Below, one piece after another: positions 15,099-15,552 of a stretch of 15,552 bases of DNA. The DNA comes from Clostridia bacterium (lineage in GTDB: Bacteria > Bacillota > Clostridia > Christensenellales > Borkfalkiaceae), in assembly GCA_900771345.1 (NCBI GenBank), contig CAAGNQ010000012.1, positions 1 to 15,552 on the forward strand, written 5' to 3'. The number at the start of each line of letters is the position of its first letter. The first letter of the stretch is position 1. The notes beneath the pieces were generated by a model. The model saw only the letters and a program-made list of their open reading frames with translations, did no database searches and was not told the origin of the DNA. A program made the translations under genes and the position numbers.

Positions 15099-15446
15099 TT
15101 ATTTAACAAGCATATTAAGTAAAGCCTTGTCGGAATTACGATAAGGTTTAACCGAACATTCGTAAACTTCGCCGGTTGCTTCATCTTTAGTGAATACAGC
15201 ATAAGTATTACCCGAAATAATGCCACCCTTTTCGTCCTTAATTTCAAAAGGCGTAATCTTAAGCTCTGCTTTCATAGCGTCGCCGAAGACGATATCAAGA
15301 ACGGTATAACCGCCTTTATCAGGGGGAATAATGGCAACTTTTACGTCCCTACCCCTTACTTGTCCCTTAATGAAATACGAAAAATAAGTCTTTTCGTTCT
15401 TTTCAAATGTTTCTCTTTCTACCATAATGTTCTGTTTCTTCGACAT
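15099..15446 (-). CDS. Small 115-residue protein, possible ssDNA-binding protein
   Basis: The protein is small and soluble, with alternating beta strands (TYFSYFIKGQVRGRDVKVAII, YTVLDIVFGD, MKAELKITPFEI, NTYAVFTKDEATGEVYECSVKPY) and a short C-terminal helix. That order would suit an OB-like fold. ssDNA phages and rolling-circle elements normally encode such a protein (gpV in Ff) in large amounts. The perfect AGGAGG ribosome binding site and the terminator just downstream fit high expression. There is no diagnostic motif, so the function is a guess from size, predicted fold and position. It follows the gene cut off at the right edge by about 30 nt. Confidence 0.65.
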   Translation of the reverse strand: MSKKQNIMVERETFEKNEKTYFSYFIKGQVRGRDVKVAIIPPDKGGYTVLDIVFGDAMKAELKITPFEIKDEKGGIISGNTYAVFTKDEATGEVYECSVKPYRNSDKALLNMLVK

Positions 15447-15474
15447 AATATTTTATCCTCCTAAATTTTAATAA

Positions 15475-15552
15475 TTAAGCACCTTTCTTTCTAGAAATTG
15501 CTCTTGCTTCTTGCTTGGTTTTACCGTCTGCGATTGCCTTGTGATACTTATA
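15475..15552 (-). CDS. C-terminal end of an unknown gene, cut by the window edge
   Basis: The last 25 codons are open: YKYHKAIADGKTKQEARAIS then RKKGA and a stop. The end is basic and probably helical. It lies about 30 nt upstream of the 115-residue gene on the same strand, so the two are likely co-transcribed. Nothing more can be said without the rest of the gene. Confidence 0.6.
   Translation of the reverse strand, partial: YKYHKAIADGKTKQEARAISRKKGA

Overview
The window is AT-rich. Apart from a few regulatory repeats, everything real lies on the minus strand, so genes are read from high to low coordinates. Strong AGGAGG-type ribosome binding sites, tight gene spacing, a lipobox lipoprotein and TTGAAA/TATTAT-type promoter spacing suggest a low-GC Gram-positive bacterium (Bacillota, perhaps a gut Clostridia lineage). 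That placement is an inference, because no rRNA or other marker gene is present.

Region A (right edge down to about 5.3 kb) looks like a filamentous-phage-like (inovirus-like) or related rolling-circle element. In transcription order it holds: the tail of an unknown gene; a 115-residue protein that could be the ssDNA-binding protein; a Rho-independent terminator; a basic 84-residue protein; three secreted Ig-like proteins (one lipoprotein, two with a near-identical N-terminal membrane anchor); a smaller anchored protein; a large protein with a signal peptide and C-terminal membrane anchor (pIII-like architecture); a 33-residue single-membrane-span protein missed by length filters; a membrane-anchored Zot/pI-like ATPase; a two-tyrosine HUH replication initiator; and a non-coding stretch of about 340 bp with two large hairpins, a good candidate for the origin and packaging region. 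The order 'signal-peptide/C-terminal-anchor protein, tiny membrane protein, assembly ATPase' matches gIII-gVI-gI of Ff phages. No Ff-type major coat protein is identified with confidence. The four consecutive anchored proteins all end in the same kind of C-terminal strand, V-[TN]-x-[VIL]-x-[LV]-x(4)-[YLI]-x-F-stop, which is the most unusual protein-level signal here.

Region B (about 5.3 to 3.46 kb) holds three accessory genes of unknown role: a 113-residue protein, a SWIM zinc-finger protein and a 221-residue protein, followed by a terminator-like hairpin.

Region C (3.4 kb to the left edge) is a Type I restriction-modification locus: a small Cro/CI-type regulator with a promoter and a 22-bp palindromic operator, hsdM, and hsdS. 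The hsdS region is interrupted by two simple-sequence repeats, G10 after the first target-recognition domain (TRD) and (GACA)9 after the second. In both places the alternative frames stop within a few codons. As written, G10 truncates the protein to a one-TRD half-subunit. Losing one G would give about 437 residues (TRD1+TRD2). The nine GACA units keep the frame open into a third TRD that runs off the window, while 8 or 10 units would end the protein at normal HsdS length. This looks like a two-switch, three-state specificity module. No hsdR is visible; it may lie beyond the left edge.
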